Of a stretch of 64,000 nt of DNA, positions 1-10,799 are shown one piece after another. Numbering within the stretch: the first letter of the stretch is position 1; each line of letters opens with the position of its first letter. A program made the translations under genes and the position numbers. Under the pieces are notes generated by a model. That model searched no databases and was not told the DNA's origin. It saw only the letters and a program-made list of their open reading frames with translations. The stretch lies in assembly GCA_963932145.1 (NCBI GenBank), contig OZ010590.1:51981098-52045097 (forward strand). The letters run 5' to 3'. The stretch comes from Acanthosepion lycidas (Eukaryota > Mollusca > Cephalopoda > Sepiida > Sepiidae).

Positions 1-297
1 GATTGATAGTGGAAAAAACTAAATTTCTCAAAAGTAGACAGAGACCGAACGAGACTATTATGCAATATGTATAGTGATTGAAAAGAGCGTCGAGATATTG
101 TGAGCTTGAAAGAATGTGTTCGGAACAAATGTCTATTGAAGACTTGTTAATTTTGCTCAGACTGATTGAAGGAATGTCTGACATCTCGTACAAGCATAAA
201 ATTCTAGAGCATTTTCAAGCTCATAATATGAATCTGGAATTTTATAACAATTCGAATCGATAAAAAACGTTTAATGTCTCCAAGGGCAGCATGGAAA

Positions 298-600
298 CTT
301 ACGGTGCCACTAAAACCTTACTTGTATGCAGATATTGCAGTAAGGAACATGAAAAGAGCAAAAATAAGTGTCCGGCCTTTGGGAAATGGTGTTTTGAGTG
401 TAAAAAAAGGAATCATTTCCCGACAGTATGCACATATGAAAAGTGAGTGGAAAAAGTGGAGAATATAGCTTCTCTGATTGAAAGTACGGAAGTATTTGAG
501 ATAAAATTACGGAATAAATGTAGAGAAATGGTGTAGTTGAACGGAGTAACTTTACTCATGCAGGTGGATACTGGAAGTGATGTTACGTAGATACCAAGGA
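298..600 (+). pseudogene. gypsy Gag zinc knuckle and protease remnant
   Basis: One frame reads LVCRYCSKEHEKSKNKCP and then CFECKKRNHF, a cysteine/histidine knuckle typical of gypsy Gag ends. It is followed about 40 codons later by VDTGSDVT, the aspartic protease active-site motif (D-T/S-G). In-frame stops separate the knuckle from the protease, and one follows directly after the protease motif. In a live element this region binds the genomic RNA and cuts the polyprotein. Here it is a relic. Confidence 0.75.
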
Positions 601-984
601 ATTTGGGGAAAAGAGCAGGTAGACCAAAATTAAAGAAAAGTAATCTCCAGTTGCAACAGTTCGACGGGTCAATCATCAAAATTTTAGGATGCTTTGAAGG
701 CACATTTGAGACAAAAATAAATTCGAGATAATACCCATCATAGCGATGGAAAACATCAAAAGTCACGGTCTTTTAGAAATTGACGTCAAGAGTGGATACA
801 TCGAAGCTGGTAAATTCCATGAAATCTGTAAAACCGGATATTGGATTATTAAGAGGATACAAGGCAAGTATTCAGCTTAAATAAAGCAGTCAAGTCATGT
901 ATTAAGATCGAAAAGTTCCAGATCGTGCTACCGACGGAGGAGCTAACAAGGGATATTAGAAAAAGTTTGCCAGGGTGGTAACAA

Positions 985-1580
985 TTGGGCTTCACCCAAT
1001 GTGATGATATGCAAGCCCAATGGAGATTTATGAATTTGTGGTGATGCGTGAATCACCAGATATGTTCGGACTCATTCACGTAGCCAAACACTGAAACAGT
1101 GTGCCATGAGTTTGCTGAAATGAAATACTTTGCTAAAGTTGACCTTAAGTAAGCATATAATCAGATAAAAATTGATAGCAAGTTTCAAGATGTCACTAGA
1201 ATGAATACTCCTATTGGATTAATAAGATGGACTCGTCTGCCGTTTGGAGTAAAAACGTCAAGTTACATTTTCCAAAAAGCTATCGAAAAAGTTTTAGAGG
1301 GGATTAAATATATAATTGTATATCAGGACGGCATTGGCATTGGTATATGCAGTAAAAAAGAACTCAAAAGTAAAACAGAAAAAGTTTTGAGAAAATTAAT
1401 TTGTTGTGTATGACAATTAATCGTGATAAATGTGAGTTTAATTGTGAAAAAATTTGGTAACTCGGATATCAAATATCCAAAGTCTATATATCACTGGATG
1501 ATAAACTCATTAATAAGATATCAGAGATAACTGCACCTAGAAATAAAAAAAGAGTTAGAATCTTTTGGGGGATTAACCAA
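985..1580 (+). pseudogene. gypsy reverse transcriptase remnant
   Basis: Frames in this stretch carry RT motifs in order: the region around NWASPN, a gap, then KYFAKVDL (motif A region), TRLPFGVKTSSYIFQKAI (motif B region) and YIIVYQDGIG. The catalytic YxDD box reads YQDG, so the second catalytic aspartate is lost. At least three frame breaks occur between the motifs. The best open piece is 1201-1413. The RNase H domain follows directly downstream, as expected for the Pol polyprotein. Confidence 0.85.
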
Positions 1581-1747
1581 TTTCTATAGCAGATATCTAC
1601 CGCAATATAATGACCTAGTGGAAATATTTAACGAAATAAGGAAGAAGAATACCGAGTTTCAATCGACAAAAAGACAGGAGGTTGCTTTCGAGAAATTAAA
1701 AAGGCACTCATAAACAAACCAGTTTTAAAATTTTCAACGCAGTAAAA

Positions 1748-2263
1748 GAATCGACGCTATTTACTGATGCCAGTGACTGTGCTATTGCCGCAATATTGTT
1801 GCAGGAGGAACATCCTGTAATGTACTTATCCAGAAAACTAACATTGGTGGAGGCGAATTATCCGAATACTGAGAAGGAGATGTTGGCAGTTGTGTGGAGC
1901 ATGGAAAGAGCTAGAAATTTTTTGTTGGGAAGAAAAATTTTATTAAAATCTGATCATAAGCCTTTGGAATTTATATTCAACCCCAGAAAAGAGTTGCCAG
2001 TAGTCACATCCACCAGGATATTAAGATGGGCAATTAAGCTTATGACGTTCAACTTTGACATCGTATATAATACTATTCTGTATGTGAATTCATTATTTCA
2101 GTTAAATTTTGAGAGTAAAAATGTTGAAGCAAGTGAAAATTGTGAGGATAGGATTTTGCACTGGATAGAAACAAACTTATTACCCTTAAATCTGCTTAGG
2201 TTGGGAACTATGCAAGATCCAGTATTGAACAGAATAATGGATAGAATAAAGAAAAATACATGA
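1748..2263 (+). pseudogene. gypsy RNase H domain remnant
   Basis: The open frame reads ESTLFTDASDCAIAAILLQ, then VMYLSRKLTLVEANYPNTEK and LLKSDHKPLEFIF, the TDAS, E and SDHxPL signatures of gypsy RNase H. It ends at a TGA after MDRIKKNT. The copy at 28138-28581 has the same residues over this whole segment except the last few, and ends at the same TGA. The shared stop means the lesion predates the duplication of at least this part. Confidence 0.9.
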
Positions 2264-2524
2264 AGTAATTGCTCTATGGCTGAGAGGCCTTATAAAGAGT
2301 GAAGACACTAAGAATAGAAAAAGGAATTATATGTAATGAAGATATCATAGTACCTCCACAGTCTCTGAGAAAAGAGGTAATTAAAGTCATACACGATGAT
2401 ATATATATGGATGTATATTGACCACACAAATGTGGTTAAAGTTGTAAGTATGGTGGCCAGGCTATTTGAGGACGTGGAAGAGTATGTCAACAAAGTGTGC
2501 AGAAATTTAGGCAAACTAAAATTC

Positions 2525-3495
2525 ATTCTTGTACAATGAAAATGAAACCGTGGACTCAAGTACATATGGATCTTGCCTACATTAAATGTATAGGACTATT
2601 TCTGAAATTAGTTGACTAGTATTCAGGTTGATCTGAATTTATCAAAGTCGCGAGTAGAAAAGCCATTACTGGAAAGTGGGTGTTGAGGATATTGTTTTCG
2701 AGAGTTCCAAAAGCCTTGGTCTCCAACAATGCACCTGACTTTTGTGAAGAAAGTTTATGTGCAAACGTATTGGCTTCATTCCATACAAAACACCACCTTA
2801 TCACCCACAGTCAAACAAAGTTGCGAAGGGAATGGTTCATACGATAAAAATGGGATTAAAAGCATTCCCTCTAGTGGATTGTGATATAGAGTGTTATTTA
2901 CCAAGACTACTCCTAAGTTATAAAGCTATTTCACATGCAGGCCGAAAACAAAGACCATTCGCATTGACGGAAGACAAATAAGAGCTCCAATTACAACGTC
3001 ATTTGCAATAAATGAAAGTGTGTGATACAACAAAGTTATGGATTCAAGTCCTGAAAAGGTGAATTTCGTGGTGAAAAAGGAGTTTAACACAGCTGCGTTA
3101 ACAAAAAGGGACAAGGCACACTGGCTCACGAATAGTAATTTATAACCATAAGAGAGCATATGGAAAAGGAGGAGTAAGAGGAAGCAGAATAACAGACAGC
3201 CCAAGAAAGGATGAATGAATCCAATATTGATAGTGATCAGGAAGACCACCAGAGATATGAAAGTGAAGAACAGGAGAGGGAGGAGAGAATGAGTGCATCC
3301 AGTAGTACTGAGGAACAATCTGAAGATGAGAGTGAATGGAAATATAATGATGATTCAAATGAGGAGAATCAGTTAAGACCTATAAAAAGAAATAAAAAGA
3401 GTCACTGTGAGAGACAGATTTTGTCTTCCAGGGTTGTTTGTAGAAGTCCAAGATCAACAAAAAGTATAAAGCCTCTTAGGTTCAGGGAGGTGTAG
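2525..3495 (+). pseudogene. gypsy integrase remnant with acidic tail
   Basis: A frame with WTQVHMDLAYIKCIGLF starts the integrase core (first Asp in HMD). It continues with VSNNAPDFCEESLCANV (second Asp in APDF) and, after a frameshift, HPQSNKVAKGMVHTIKMGL, which contains the region of the catalytic Glu, here changed. The open frame 3211-3495 encodes an acidic Glu/Asp/Ser-rich then basic tail with no catalytic motif. The inverted copy keeps a recognisably similar tail. The domain is inactive here. Confidence 0.85.
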
Positions 3496-3602
3496 TGATA
3501 TGCAGATGAGCTAGTGCAAAAAAGCAGTATCGCTATACCTACAAGGGAGTTATCTGCTCTTGATGGGACTACGTCTGTCAGAGAGAATACCTATAATAAT
3601 AG
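3490..3602 (+). repeat. Possible gypsy 3' LTR start
   Basis: Right after the Pol stop the sequence begins TGTAGTGATATGCAG and runs to AGAGAGAATACCTATAA. The inverted copy has the same relation: after its Pol end comes TGTAGAGATATG through AGAGAGAATACCTATCC (26976 down to 26875). A start in TG directly after the tail fits an LTR, but no complete LTR with a matching 5' partner is visible. Confidence 0.4.
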
Positions 3603-3879
3603 GTAGGGAGTTAATTTTTTTTAACATAACAGAATTGTATATCTAGTAGAACATTATACACTCAAAACAAATATTATTACCTATCATTTAATACCTACCA
3701 TATCAGGATTTTAATATTTCTAGCAGAATGTTAGTAGGGAGTAATCTTGGATGTGTTTTTTTTTTAATAAAATAAAAAATAAAACAACATAATTCAAAAT
3801 TGATTGATTTTTTTTTACAGTTTATCAACCCTTGGTGGGTTATTTAAAACTGAAACATATTGTGGATTGCATGAGGTTG

Positions 3880-3940
3880 TTTACAGTACCTAATGTGCCC
3901 AAGTAGTCTCTCATCTAAATACTAACCATACTCAACACTG
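3880..3940 (-). repeat. 5S rRNA-derived fragment (pseudogene or SINE3-like)
   Basis: Read on the minus strand this resembles the 3' half of 5S rRNA: GGTTAGTATTTAGATGAGAG, then ACTACTTGGGCACATTAGGT and a final ACTGT. Genuine 5S has TTAGTACTTGGATGGGAGACC in that place. Many substitutions and the absence of the 5' half make it a fragment. A second 5S-like fragment lies at 30190-30250 next to a tRNA-derived SINE. Confidence 0.7.
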
Positions 3941-4435
3941 TTTTTTTATACTCAGCCAAACCACTGAACAACATTTGTCCCTGTGGTGCAGCCATCTTAA
4001 CAACATGAAACACAGGATCTCTGTCAGCCCTACAGAATCCCTCTACTCTGGCTCCAGTGATGCTTGGCCCTTCTGGTCCTGCCTAAATTGCCTTCAAACA
4101 GCTGTTGGTTGCTGTAGAGCCAACCTTCAGAAATGGTGATATGCCACCGATACTGATCCCAACTACCAATGCAGGCAATCACAAACTAACATCCTCTAGT
4201 TTGCCCCAATCTTGAACATCCATACACACTTAATGACCTTGAAACCTTAACATCCCTGGCAAGGCTGTGTATGCAACACTGGATGGAAGAAATTTGTGGA
4301 GGGCCATAACTGCCCTTGCCTTGAGGGAACACAGCATATTAAGATTAAAAGAAATATAAGAGCTTACACATATTTATTATTAGCTTGAAACATTTAGTAT
4401 TTTTCAATAAGTGGCATTTGAATATGTGATTTCAA
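3941..4435. other. No gene recognised; less AT-rich stretch
   Basis: This stretch is visibly less AT-rich than its surroundings and has no long frame. It directly adjoins the 5S-like fragment. It may be the body of a composite element of which the 5S piece is the head, but I could not name the family. Confidence 0.3.
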
Positions 4436-4439
4436 TTTA

Positions 4440-4518
4440 TTAGGTTGGTGCAAAAATAATGTCGTTTTTTGACGTATTTTTAACGTCAAAAACCGACGTT
4501 ATTTTTGCACCAACCTAA
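4440..4518. mobile_element. 79-bp MADE1-like mariner MITE, copy 1
   Basis: It is a near-perfect palindrome with ends TTAGGTTGGTGCAAAAATAA and its reverse complement, flanked on both sides by TA, the mariner target duplication. Two more copies lie at 42239-42317 and 46597-46672. Size and the terminal TTAGGTTGGTGCAAAA match my knowledge of the human MADE1/Hsmar1 termini. Confidence 0.9.
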
Positions 4519-4624
4519 TACATGTCTTTCTATATGAGTTTTTTTGTAGATTGTGAATTTTAAATGATTTATGTTAATGGAAGAAGATGAGATGCATTCT
4601 TGTCATTTGACGTTCTTTTATTTC

Positions 4625-4925
4625 CAGAATGAAAAAGAAAAACATTGTACAAACAGCAAAAAAAGGTATGTGCTGTTTATGGAAGCAGTGCCATAGCTAA
4701 GAATACTATTCATAAGTGTTTCAAAAGAGGTTCAAAAGTGGAAAATTTGATTTGGAAGATTGAGAACATTCTGGCAGGCCTGCAGTCATTGATGATGACC
4801 AAATCAAAACCCTGATTTTAAATGATCCAGGTCAAACCACACAAGACAATTGTGCATTATAAGACATTTGAAAACACTTGGATACATAAATCACTGCAAT
4901 ATTTAGGTAGTAGTTGACATGTGCT
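4625..4925 (+). pseudogene. mariner transposase N-terminal relic
   Basis: Across frameshifts the plus strand reads CAVYGSSAIAKNTIHKCFKR, then FKSGKFDLED, HSGRPAVIDDDQIKTLI and IIRHLKTLGYINHCNI. These are the two helix-turn-helix blocks of mariner transposases, including the GRP hinge. The DDD catalytic half is absent and the sequence passes straight into a LINE relic. It lies about 110 bp from the MITE copy at 4440, but I cannot show that the two belong to one element. Confidence 0.85.
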
Positions 4926-4929
4926 CACA

Positions 4930-5490
4930 TCCAAGCATCGAGATTGTCATCCACTCTCCTTATTTGCTTCCTCACCCCTGATGGAGGTGGCAGAGATAGC
5001 TGTTAAGTCTGAGCCTACTACTGAAGAGTTGTGAGCAGGAGTCACAGAGGACTGTGGGTGGTGGACATGCTGAGCAAGTCAGGACCTCCTGACAACATGT
5101 CACAGATCCTTGGACATCCCCACCCCTGCAGCAATGGTTTCCCAGGTCTCAGGGTTGATGTTGGCCTGTGTCAGGGGGTGTCTTCAATTGATCCTTGAAG
5201 TGTCATTTTGGACTCTGTGTAGCCTTTTGCAGTTGGCAAGTTCACCAAACTGGATTATATGTGAGAGTCAAGCGGAACACATTCTGGACATGTGATTTGC
5301 CCAACCGAGATGATATTGAAGGATGGTAACCTTGATGCTTGGGAGAGATGTCTGAGAAAGGACCTCATTGTTGGTGATGCAGTCCTCCCAACTGATGTGA
5401 AGGATTCTTTGAACCTTTGTTTGCTGGAACTGCCCCAGACATGTGTTAATGATACAAAGTTCATGTATCTTAATATTTAAGTACCTCACA
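4930..5490 (-). pseudogene. LINE C-terminal relic with zinc-finger tail, copy 1
   Basis: On the minus strand frames read HISWEDCITNNEVLSQ and then LGWANHMSRM, the thumb and post-RT region found at the C-terminus of many animal non-LTR RTs (compare WxDKVxNxEVL and LRWxGHVxRM). Further on it reads TQANINPETWE and CDSCSQLFSSRLRLNSY, a C-x2-C ... H type tail. The same architecture recurs at 6280-6540 and 7085-7870. All are 5'-truncated and frameshifted. Confidence 0.75.
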
Positions 5491-5639
5491 CTTTAATGAA
5501 AAAATATAATGGACTGCATTTCTATTAATGATTCTCTGTTCAAATGCAACAATACAACTCATTTTTCAAAAGATGATGGTGAAAAATGTAGAGCAAAAAA
5601 GTCCTGTAGAAAACAAAATGAGCCACCATTCATATTCTT

Positions 5640-6130
5640 CCTCTAGGTACCATGTCCCTTCAGGACGTTGGTGATTATTGTTCTTCAAAATTTCCTGTCC
5701 TTTGTAGCTCTTAGTAAATTACAATACAACCCATTTTTCAAAAGAAAGTGATGAAAAATGAATTGTTTACAAAAGTATAAACCCTGTTCTGCCATCCATT
5801 TACTCAAGCTCTCTAGAGGGGTTATGCAACATTTTTCTCTATCCCTCTTGCCCAACCTAACCTATGAGTATCAAATTTTCCAAAACCTCTTTCCTCATTA
5901 TGCGCTCTAGAAATTTCAATTATCTCTTTCTGATACTATATATAAGTATCTTTCTTCTATTTATTTTCTCTAAAATTACTCATGTTCATAGTATTCTCAG
6001 TATCCTTCTGTAAAACTACATTTCTGTTGCTTTGTCTCTTCTTTATCTTTGAAGAAATTTTCCAGCATTCACTGCTATATTGAATGACCAAAACAACATA
6101 ACAGTTAAGTATTCTTTTCTTTGTTTCTAA
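5640..6130 (-). pseudogene. LINE (family B) C-terminal relic
   Basis: Minus-strand frames read KATEM, FYRRILRI, RKRLKFLERIMRKE and finally SYKGQEILKNNNHQRPEGT or, in the other frame, ATKDRKFWRTIITNVLKGHG. This is the end of a widespread animal endonuclease-RT LINE that typically closes with ATKDRxxWRxMxxNV. Related copies are the minus-strand LINE at 47830-48560 and the tandem array at 33485-34130. Confidence 0.75.
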
Positions 6131-6279
6131 TCCTCAAAAACCAGTTTTGCATTATGTCAGTAACTTAAGTTGGAAATAAAGAATGAGACTTGTCTTATTT
6201 TCAGTCCCTGCTACTTTCTTAATAGCTATAGAATATGGGTTCACATATCGTGAGCCAACACATGAGTATTCTATCAACA

Positions 6280-6540
6280 CATTACCGATTAGGCCTTTCA
6301 TGAGTGTACAGTCCAATTCTAGAGCTGCAACCCCTATTGCAGATGCTGCATTGATAAAGTGGGTTCTGAGAGCTACTGTTGGTGTTCCTCTTGGCATGTT
6401 TCTCAATGAGGAGACTGGTACACCTGTTCTCAAAGACATCAATACCCTCTTTGCAAGTTCTCCTCCAGGCTGAATGGGCTTGGGTAGAACTTTCACAGCT
6501 ATTAAGGCCAATGCCACATCTCTTGAAATTGTATTTAACA
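6280..6540 (-). pseudogene. LINE C-terminal relic with C2H2 tail, copy 2
   Basis: The minus strand reads SAWRRTCKEGIDVFENR, IEKHAKRNTNSS and YQCSICNRGCSSRIGLYTH, giving C-x2-C ... H spacing of a terminal zinc finger. The nearly identical copy at 7085-7400 confirms the reading frame. Longer open frames here in other frames are shadows. Confidence 0.75.
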
Positions 6541-6643
6541 GTGCCCTTGTACCTCAGTTTCAGTCTGCCTAGTAGTCTGTTGCTATGCTCAAATTCACTG
6601 AAGAAAATTGCTTTGGGAATTCTAGACTCTCAAGAGAATATAT

Positions 6644-6644
<1 letters not shown>

Positions 6645-6684
<40 letters not shown>
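6645..6684. repeat. (TA)n microsatellite
   Basis: Uninterrupted alternating TA lies directly before a tRNA-derived SINE head. Confidence 0.95.
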
Positions 6685-6687
<3 letters not shown>

Positions 6688-6965
6688 AGACATGGTAGAG
6701 TAATGGATAATGTCTAGGATTGAGGAATTGGAGAGCCATGTTTGAATGCCAGTTGAATATATTACATTCACTTACATGCTAATACCCTTAGGAAAAGTAT
6801 GAATCCTCTTCTTCTCCCACCAGCTATGGGTAAATAGCAGGACAAACTGGGTTCTCATAGCTGGTCTAAGAGAAGGACAACTCTGAATTCAAAACCTGTG
6901 CAGGGTCGTTTGTGAACCTTGAGGCAAATGGCGCACCAGGTCTATGTATTTGGCTTTACATAAAG
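6685..6965 (+). mobile_element. tRNA-derived SINE family 1, copy 1
   Basis: The head reads GGTAGAGTAATGGATAATG (box A-like) and later TTTGAATGCC (decayed box B). The body contains CATTCACTTACATGCTAATA and CTATGGGTAAATAGCAGGAC. The same body occurs at 25714, 30252, 38745 (minus), 59237, 60022 (minus) and 60735 (minus), so this is a dispersed family. Box B is best kept at 59289, GTTCGAATTCC. Confidence 0.85.
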
Positions 6966-7035
6966 TGTGGTTGGTTTTGTTCAAATCCTTCACCACTGTA
7001 ATCAAATCATCTGTATATATAGATATATATTATGT

Positions 7036-7070
7036 TTAATCTACTATATATATATATATATATATATATT
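7036..7070. repeat. (TA)n microsatellite
   Basis: Alternating TA lies between the SINE and the next LINE copy. Confidence 0.9.
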
Positions 7071-7084
7071 ATTTATTTATGGAT

Positions 7085-7870
7085 TCTCTCACATCTATTG
7101 ACACATTACTGATGAGTCCTTTCTTGAGAGTAGAGTCCAATTCTAGATCCACAAGCTCTATTGCAGATGCTGCATTGATAAAGTGGGTTCTGAGTGCTAC
7201 TGTTGGTGTTCCTCTTGGCATGTTTCTCAATGAGGAGACTGGTACGCCTGTTCTCATAGATATCAATGTCCTCTTTACAAGTTCTCCTCCAGGCTGAATG
7301 GGCTTCAGTAGTACAGGCTTGGATAGTACTTTCCCAGCTATCACGGCTGATGCTACATCTCTTGAGATTATATTTAAGTCTCCTTGTACCTCAGTTTTGG
7401 TTTGCCTAGTGATCTGTTGCCATGATCTTATTCACTGAAGAAGATTGCTTTGGAAATTCTTCAGTCTTCCATCTGGTAATCATGCCCCACCCAACTAAAC
7501 TGTGCCTTGATTATCTGGCTTTCTATGCTGGGTGCAACACATCGTTCTAGGACCTCAACATTGGAGACTTTATCCTGCCATTTAATTCTACAGATGGATT
7601 TCAGGTAACATTGCTGTCTGCAATCCATCTGCAGAATCTATCTCCAGAAATTTAATATGGCGATGATAGATTGTCCATGTTTCACAACCATGCAAAAGTG
7701 TGTTGAGGACCACAGCCTTGTATACATTGATTTTGGTTCTTTGTCTCACACCATGTTCATCCTATAGCCTACGTCTAAGCATTCCAAAGGAACTGCTTGT
7801 TCTCGCAATCCATTGTGTGACCTCATCATCTATAGTCACAGAGTTTGACAAAATACTTGCTAGATAACAG
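7085..7870 (-). pseudogene. LINE C-terminal relic with C2H2 tail, copy 3 (longest)
   Basis: From high to low coordinates the minus strand gives VWTIYHRHIKFLE, NWQDKVSNVEVLERCV, IKAQFSWVGHDYQMED, GKPKLRYKE, KYNLKRCSISRDSWES, then SAWRRTCKEDIDIYENR and YQCSICNRACGSRIGLYSQ. That is the RT thumb/connector followed by a C2H2 tail. Several stops and frameshifts are present. The RT palm is missing (5' truncation). Confidence 0.85.
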
Positions 7871-8617
7871 AAATCCTCTACTGACTTTAGAATAACTTGT
7901 AATAAGAGGCAACAGAAATAAAATGAAAGAAGTCTTATTCAAAATTAATGACATTGACAATACTTCATCCAACAAATTCAAAGATATAAATCTGTTGAGT
8001 CCATAAAGAAATACATGAATAAAAAATTAATTATACTGTCAGTGGGTCATGTCCAAAACAAATAAACAAAAATTAAAGTGTCAAAAATAATTATAATAAA
8101 ATAATTATAACAATTATAATTATCATTAATTCACTCTTTCTAAACCCCACTCTTTTCTCCTTTACACACAAAAACATGTGACATTCTCACCATCAGACAA
8201 ACAATCAACACAAACAGGCCATCAACATTTGCATCTACAAAAATTTTGGCTCCTTTTCCTTTTTCAGGCCATAATAGGAACATTTATCCCTTAGCATTCA
8301 ATAGATTCAAGGTAAGAAAACTTCCAAGACACTTGTATTTTATCAAATAAATTATCTGGATACTCATTGCACACATTTATAAAAAAAAAACGAACGTATA
8401 CATTTTACTTATTTTTATCTTATCATTCTGTCAGATTCTGATCCATATTTGATCTACATTTGACTCCAAACTCATAATTTTATTCAGTATTACTGTCTCT
8501 CATATATCCAAACACCACATAACAACCACATAATAAATAATACTCATTTTGTTGTTTCCATGTTTTGCTGTTTCTCGTTTTTATGAGTATTTTTGTATAT
8601 CTAAATGTAAATAGTTA
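7871..8617. other. Intron sequence; nothing recognised
   Basis: AT-rich sequence without a convincing frame or terminal repeat. A plus-strand 44-nt interval at 8264-8307 is bounded by a good acceptor and donor by chance-level criteria and is treated under rejected observations. Confidence 0.4.
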
Positions 8618-9205
8618 TTTTTTTTTAATCATTTTACCCCGAGCAAAGTTGTTAAGCTACTAGCACACAGGGGGTTACATGGAGTGAAAGTGAAAAAAGA
8701 GACTGAGTATAGGGAGGCTTGAGGAAAGGACAAAATTTGAACGGGAATCAAGAAGATAGAAGATGGCAATTGACATTGCATTTAAATTTTTGAAGATTGT
8801 AATTGGCAGGGAAGCAAGAAAACAGAAGGGAGTTCCACAGGTGTGAAGTGCGAGAAAAGAAATTTTTGGAGTAGAAGTGGTGGTTGCATGTAGCTATTTC
8901 AACAGTAAACAGGTTGGACCTAGATGCCAATCAGTAGCATGCTTAAATTCATGTACTTGAGGCACCATGGAAAAAAGCTTGTCCAAGTAATTGCCATGGA
9001 AATATTTGCAGAAAAGACAGAGAAAAGCCATGCCATGTCAGTGAAAAAGAGACTGGCATCAAGATGCCAGGTCAGGATCAATTACTTTACAGATTCTTCT
9101 TTGGATTTTGTCAAAATCTTCAAAATGAATAGCAGGAGCACCAGACCATTTATGGCTGCAGTATTCAATGGTAGGTTTGTAAATGTGCAAAATGGATTCT
9201 GACGA
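8618..9205 (-). mobile_element. CR1/L2-like LINE (family A) 3' end
   Basis: The minus strand reads IQRRICKVIDPDLASW, then EIATCNHHFYSKNFFSRTSH and LWNSLLFSCFPANYNLQKFK. That is the RT C-terminus and 3' domain of a CR1/L2-type LINE. The common 3' end, TTGCTCGGGGTAAAATGATT followed by A's, recurs in copies at 22127, 26158, 32800 and 55803. All share this end and differ in 5' truncation, which is the hallmark of target-primed reverse transcription. Confidence 0.85.
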
Positions 9206-9322
9206 GAAAAATTTTTGTGTACGTCACAGGGACCCAACTCTCTTTTTGACATTTACTTAGAGTTATCTCCCCTACAAATCATTATAATTATTGAAAAATA
9301 AGTTTAGGGTGAAATAACTCAC

Positions 9323-9425
9323 CTGAATGATTTGTTGTTCCAGTTGACTGTTGCTTTTACATAATTCCATCAGTTGTTTCATAATCAGTTTGGTGCTTTC
9401 TGTCTTCCCAGCTCCACTTTCTCCA
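9323..9425 (-). CDS. Myosin motor exon with P-loop (class III-like)
   Basis: This minus-strand exon of 103 nt starts after TTTTTCCAG and ends CAG before GTGAGT. The first base completes a Ser codon split with the exon at 15016-15146; 34 codons follow. It encodes GESGAGKTESTKLIMKQL, the myosin ATP-binding P-loop (G-E-S-G-A-G-K-T) and following helix, then a segment ending LEQQIIQ. The frame is open and no residue of the P-loop is altered, so I treat it as a live exon of an ATP-driven actin motor. The next motor exon would lie at lower coordinates and was not found. Class III is favoured over VII or XV by the preceding exons. Confidence 0.93.
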
Positions 9426-10125
9426 CTGGAAAAATATGATAAGATGAGAGAATTTTTCTTCTTTCATTTTAATTAATATATCTCAAGAAGGACAATAATC
9501 CCACTAAGATACAAGGGGCTACTGGGAGTGAAAAAGAATTAAAAAAAATTTAGAAGGAACCAGAAATGTGATCCTAAAAAGGAAACAAGGGATAAATTCT
9601 CCTTTTCAAAAGACCGGGGATGTGTGTGAACCAGACGATAGATGAAACTATCTACTCCTTGAGATCTGGTATGAACATGAGTTCTAATAGATGTTTCAGG
9701 CAAGGAGTCTCATTGAGAGTACAACCATTAATCATGAATGGAGAAACCTGAGAGTCAGCTCTGTAATCATGATACATTATTGCTATGGTCCAGGTTAGGA
9801 CCAAGGAAGAACAACACGAACACAAGAGTAGAAATAATGAAGATATATTACACAAAATAATAATACAAGATGTGGAAGGTGTTAGTATGACTGTCAGTCT
9901 GGTTTGGAGTAAACTACTATTGGCTCAACTCAATTTGTCCCTCTCTCTTGAGAGGCATAGTATACATAGTGTTAGGAAGAGTTCATTCTGTAGTTATAGG
10001 TAAGGACCCATGACAATTATTAGCTTGGTTTTAGAGGTCAAACAGGCTGGTGAAATGTGATTAAGGAGTCCAGAGAATATTTTCCATTGTATTGGAAACA
10101 TGATTATCTTTTTTACTAATATTCA
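9426..10125. other. Myosin intron; short LINE-A tail
   Basis: Between the P-loop exon and the next LINE there is no gene. At about 9470-9560 the sequence AAGGGGCTACTGGGAGTGAA matches the 3' end region of family A LINEs on the minus strand. The remainder is unassigned. Confidence 0.4.
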
Positions 10126-10129
10126 CCCA

Positions 10130-10500
10130 ATACAAGGCCCAAGAGCCACTCATGGTAGAGGATTACTAAATAAGGGTGTTGTGAGGATGTACAGTAAGGA
10201 TGCATATTATAATGATATGTTGGACAGATAATATTTGACCATATATTTGAAGAAGTTAAGATTGTAGTGATCAGGGAATCATTTCCTCAAGAGTCCATAC
10301 CACAATGCAACAGTTCTTGGAAGAAGCTGTCTGAATGGAACTTCCTCCTCATTAATGAAGTATGAAGGGAATGAGTTGGCTCAGTGTACATGGCAGGTCC
10401 TAGCTTTGACAGTCTGTGAAGGCCTGAACAACTACCATAAAAATAGCAATAGAGTGGCAAGAGCCTGGCAAGAGCCTGGCAGGATTTCAACTATGAGAAA
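10130..10500 (-). mobile_element. CR1-like LINE (second family) 3' end
   Basis: The minus strand reads KFHSDSFFQELLHCGMDS, the decayed end of an RT C-terminal domain of the SDSFFPRTIxLWNSLP type. Its 3' region, AATCCTCTACCATGAGTGGC and then TTGGGCCTTGTATTGGG, recurs at 26610-26874 and 43150-43650. It is 5'-truncated. Confidence 0.65.
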
Positions 10501-10799
10501 GGGTTTGTAGTGTGGAAAAACAATTCTTTATCCACAAGCTCATACAAATGCTTTTGAACTCTGTTGAGGCTTGAAAATGAGGACTGAACAAAAAATGTTG
10601 CAGCATTAATCCATTTTTGGTCTTATCTGGCTCTGAAATAGAGCATGGCAGAAGTCAGGTACTTTCTGGGATGGTACAGGAAACTACCCATTTTTCCAGT
10701 GTCTTGTATGATGGATCATATAAATAAGTTCCATTTCCTGTCTTTTTCCAAATAGAAAAGCTAGAGAATGGAGAATTCCCCAAAATGGCAGTGAAGAAC

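Larger units (their letters stand above)
1..3602 (+). mobile_element. Decayed Ty3/gypsy LTR retrotransposon, copy 1
   Basis: The stretch reads in the standard Ty3/gypsy order on the plus strand: Gag zinc knuckle, aspartic protease, reverse transcriptase, RNase H, integrase, then a charged integrase tail. Every domain is broken by stops or frameshifts, so it cannot be autonomous. The left end runs off the window, so no 5' LTR is seen. An inverted relative lies at 26875-29960 and shares an almost unchanged RNase H segment with it. The order RT-RH-IN separates it from Ty1/copia. Confidence in the superfamily is high; the clade is not assigned. Confidence 0.9.

Noticed and set aside
6183-6473. 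A 96-codon plus-strand open frame and a 121-codon minus frame over the same bases.
   Set aside because: The true reading is the minus-strand LINE frame ending in a C2H2 finger; both long frames are out of register with it.
7100-7130. CTGATGAGTCC within the LINE at 7085-7870.
   Set aside because: It lies in LINE coding sequence and lacks a pairing GGAC-GAAA.
8264-8307. A 44-nt plus-strand interval bounded by CCTTTTTCAG and AAG/GTAAGA that looks like a tiny exon.
   Set aside because: No neighbouring exon, no recognisable peptide, and it is on the strand opposite to the myosin gene; a chance match is expected in this much AT-rich sequence.
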